NCBI RefSeq assembly: GCF_023028105.1
Contig: NZ_CP095491.1
Span: forward strand, 2,852,001 to 2,916,000
From: Halosolutus gelatinilyticus
Lineage (GTDB): Archaea > Halobacteriota > Halobacteria > Halobacteriales > Natrialbaceae
Length of the DNA: 64,000 nt
Direction: 5' to 3'
The stretch's first letter is position 1, and every line of letters starts with the position of its first letter. Positions 62,367 to 64,000 of the stretch are shown here, piece after piece. The position numbers and the translations under genes are program-made. The notes below the pieces were generated by a model. That model ran no database searches and was not told where the DNA came from. It saw nothing but the letters and a program-made list of their open reading frames with translations.

Positions 62367-62705
62367 ATGGCTACTGTCGAGACGATCCTTTCGTCGATTT
62401 TCAGCAACGTTGCAGAACTCCACTCGGGCCAGCTCGGATTGCTTTCAGGCGTTCTCGTCGGCCTTCTCTATTGGCACGGTTACTCCCGCTCGTCGCTTGC
62501 CCTCCTCAGCGTCCTCTATCTGCTGGCGCTCGGCATCGTGACCGCTCCCGCGAGGGGGCTTCTGGTCGTTCAATCCCAACCGTGGTACTTCTGCTCGTTC
62601 CTGATCATCAGCTCGCTCGGTGCGATCAGCGCCCGTGTCGTTTTGACCCGTGTGTCGCATTCGAACCAGCCTCGATTGTCGGAGATTGGACAGCAGGATT
62701 ACTGA
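62367..62705 (+). CDS. small membrane protein, unknown
   Basis: 112 residues with three hydrophobic helices (about 22-38, 42-60, 72-92) and a polar C-terminal tail. The AGLL-like helices with GLLSGVLVGLLYWHGYSRSSLALLSVLYLLALGIVTAP look like a two- or three-helix bundle common in haloarchaeal small membrane proteins. No recognised family or operon partner. Confidence 0.65.
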   Translation: MATVETILSSIFSNVAELHSGQLGLLSGVLVGLLYWHGYSRSSLALLSVLYLLALGIVTAPARGLLVVQSQPWYFCSFLIISSLGAISARVVLTRVSHSNQPRLSEIGQQDY

Positions 62706-62956
62706 TCCAATTGGTCTTGGGAAGCGCGGACGTCGGTCCGAGCGGATTCGAACCGGCGAGGATACACGTTACTCACGACGTTGTTCGCAGCAGGATAGTT
62801 CCGGACGAACTGCCTCCCTGAGAGCAGTCGGCTCGATACGATCGCGCACCCAGTACGCACTCCGACCGCCGTTCGAGCAGTGGTAGCGCCCAAAGTTCGA
62901 TCGCGCACCCGTGTCAGACCACTCACAATAAAATCACTAATACGGCCGTTCGAACT

Positions 62957-63226
62957 GTGCACAACCGTTGTGTGATAACGTCTGCCAAGAACGGCTACCA
63001 ACTCGTTCGTGAGCTGGTCACGAAGGATCTGTATCCCGCGATCGATCGCCTCGGCATCGAAACGGCGATCCGCGTCGTGACGCCCGCCTCCGTTTCGGCC
63101 GCCGAAGAGGCGGTCCGCGAGGCGCTCGCAAAGGGGGTCGAAGTACTGGCAGAAGTGGACATCCAGGCTATCAACCACCAGTACAACCTCGACGCTCCCG
63201 AATTCAGTTCACCTCGCTTCCACTGA
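62957..63226 (+). CDS. small protein of unknown function, GTG start
   Basis: 89 residues from a GTG at 62957. A TATA-like ACAATAAAAT at 62925-62934 lies about 25-30 nt upstream, which supports a leaderless start here. The protein SAKNGYQLVRELVTKDLYPAIDRLGIETAIRVVTPASVSAAEEAVREALAKGVEVLAEVDIQAI is a plausible small alpha/beta domain. I do not recognise it; a truncated C-terminal piece of a longer protein is possible. Confidence 0.55.
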   Translation: MHNRCVITSAKNGYQLVRELVTKDLYPAIDRLGIETAIRVVTPASVSAAEEAVREALAKGVEVLAEVDIQAINHQYNLDAPEFSSPRFH

Positions 63227-63437
63227 TAGTATCCAGGATGGCCCGCGGTGTCATCGCAAGTTTGGTGGCTGGTCTGGCTGCAGCGAGGGTGCTGGGCTGA
63301 TCGGTCGGCGTCCTCGACGGCTGATGGTGACGCCGCTGGAACTCCACCTCGAGCATCACTTCGCTGGCAGGTCCTCCCGCCGACTAAAGATCTTTGGGAG
63401 ACCGGCTATAACGGCACCCGATCAACCAGCACAACCA

Positions 63438-64000
63438 ATGAGCCGCCAGACGGATAACGAGCCGATTACCGGGCGAATTCAGGGAAGTTCCGTGGACGAA
63501 ACCGCCCTACTACGACCGGATGACGCCCAGTTGCTCCGTGCGCTACTGGGTGCCTCGCCCGTCGCCGCCGTCGCGGTCACCGACGCCGGGTCCATCGCTT
63601 TTGCCAACGCGGCAGTCTCGGACGTTCTCGGCTATCAGCCGAGCGACGTCGTCGGCGAATCGCTCGCGGCGTTCGTCGTCGACGAACACAGATCGCGGGT
63701 CCGACCCGTCGACGGCTGCTGGATAGACGACCGCGAGCAGATCGAACTGAACGTCCGGCACGAGGAGGGCCGCGACGTTTCGATCAGCATCGACGTCTGC
63801 GAGTTCGAACTGGACGGTCAACGGTTCTTTGCGGGATACCTTCGCGAGAACACGGCCGCCGGCGAGTACGAGCGGGCGATCAACCGCTACGAGGCGATCG
63901 CCGAGATGGCCGGTGACGGGGTCTACCAGCTGGATCCCGACAGTCGCTTCGAGATGGTAAGCGACACCTTCGTCGAAATGACCGGATACTCGCGCGACGA
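63438..64000 (+). CDS. PAS-domain sensor protein (probably histidine kinase), 3' end beyond the window
   Basis: 187 complete codons are readable from ATG 63438 (MSRQTDNEPITGRIQGSS) to the window edge. The first PAS domain covers about 33-140 (LLGASPVAAVAVTDAGSIAFANAAVSDVLGYQPSDVVGESLAAFVVDEHRSR...FFAGYLREN), and a second PAS begins at about 150 (YEAIAEMAGDGVYQLDPDSRFEMVSDTFVEMTGYSRD). The kinase or other output domain would lie beyond the edge. A TATA-like CTATAAC about 32 nt upstream supports this start. Confidence 0.85.
   Translation, partial: MSRQTDNEPITGRIQGSSVDETALLRPDDAQLLRALLGASPVAAVAVTDAGSIAFANAAVSDVLGYQPSDVVGESLAAFVVDEHRSRVRPVDGCWIDDREQIELNVRHEEGRDVSISIDVCEFELDGQRFFAGYLRENTAAGEYERAINRYEAIAEMAGDGVYQLDPDSRFEMVSDTFVEMTGYSRD

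Noticed and set aside
62735-62760. tRNA 3'-end-like sequence (GGATTCGAACC) on the minus strand, possible attachment site
   Set aside because: One T-stem mismatch, no other tRNA parts, no integrase gene and no second copy found in the window.
62830-62912. Direct repeat of CGATCGCGCACCC (two copies)
   Set aside because: Only two short copies, built around the already over-represented CGATCG word; no element boundary visible.
63248-63437. Open frame before the last PAS gene
   Set aside because: The residue composition is irregular, it overlaps the promoter of the PAS gene, and no domain is recognisable.

Overview
The window is a 64 kb piece of a GC-rich haloarchaeal chromosome (class Halobacteria; a Natrialbales-type genome is my guess). 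The evidence is strongly acidic proteins, Tat signal peptides and lipoboxes, F420-type and HalOD1/Bat-type protein families, promoters with a TATA box about 25-35 nt upstream of the start codon (leaderless style), and a conspicuous excess of the palindrome CGATCG. I found no rRNA, tRNA, CRISPR array or intact insertion sequence.

Left part (1-20 kb) is mostly core metabolism and housekeeping: 3-hydroxyacyl-CoA dehydrogenase and acyl-CoA dehydrogenase (fatty acid oxidation), a squalene/phytoene synthase, a Nudix hydrolase, a PadR regulator, a membrane zincin (DUF3267 type), a fused heme A synthase-like/protoheme IX farnesyltransferase, a DsbA-like lipoprotein, an aldo/keto reductase, an F420-dependent oxidoreductase, an ABC exporter, an HtrA-like protease, a DUF420 protein, a HalOD1 protein, bacterial-type leucyl-tRNA synthetase and MsrB. 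Between them lie relics: a 5'-truncated VapC toxin, a broken HxlR regulator and a 181-bp multi-hairpin palindromic element at 6655-6835.

Middle part (21-56.5 kb) is a surface polysaccharide/glycoconjugate island. It holds glmS, a TviB-type nucleotide-sugar dehydrogenase, a DUF354 protein, GT4 and GT2 glycosyltransferases, a polytopic GT-C-like protein, a DUF1616 protein, an asparagine-synthase-like enzyme, an ATP-grasp enzyme, a Wzx-like flippase, a phosphodiesterase-type metalloenzyme, two exported NodB-like proteins, an exported zinc peptidase/aspartoacylase-like protein and an exported beta-helix protein. Regulators are interleaved: three membrane-anchored winged-helix proteins, a Bat-type HTH protein, a PAS histidine kinase and a single-domain response regulator. 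Genes are mostly in small transcription units on both strands.

The most interesting signal is a shared bipartite promoter motif in this island. I count 15 copies between 20.8 and 56.7 kb of a 7-nt box (consensus GYTTAMC), exactly 5 nt, then an 8-nt box (consensus KATARTRA). In eight copies the second box sits 18-38 nt before the start codon, where a TATA box belongs. In seven it lies 88-222 nt upstream, implying long leaders. I did not see it in front of the housekeeping genes I inspected. It looks like the signature of one dedicated regulator or TFB acting on the whole island.

Right part (56.8-64 kb) has a CBS-less IMPDH/GMP reductase-family gene, an operon for the E1 alpha and beta subunits of a 2-oxoacid dehydrogenase plus a free-standing lipoyl-domain protein (no E2 or E3 nearby), another GT-C-like membrane protein, two small unknown genes and the 5' end of a PAS sensor protein cut by the window edge.
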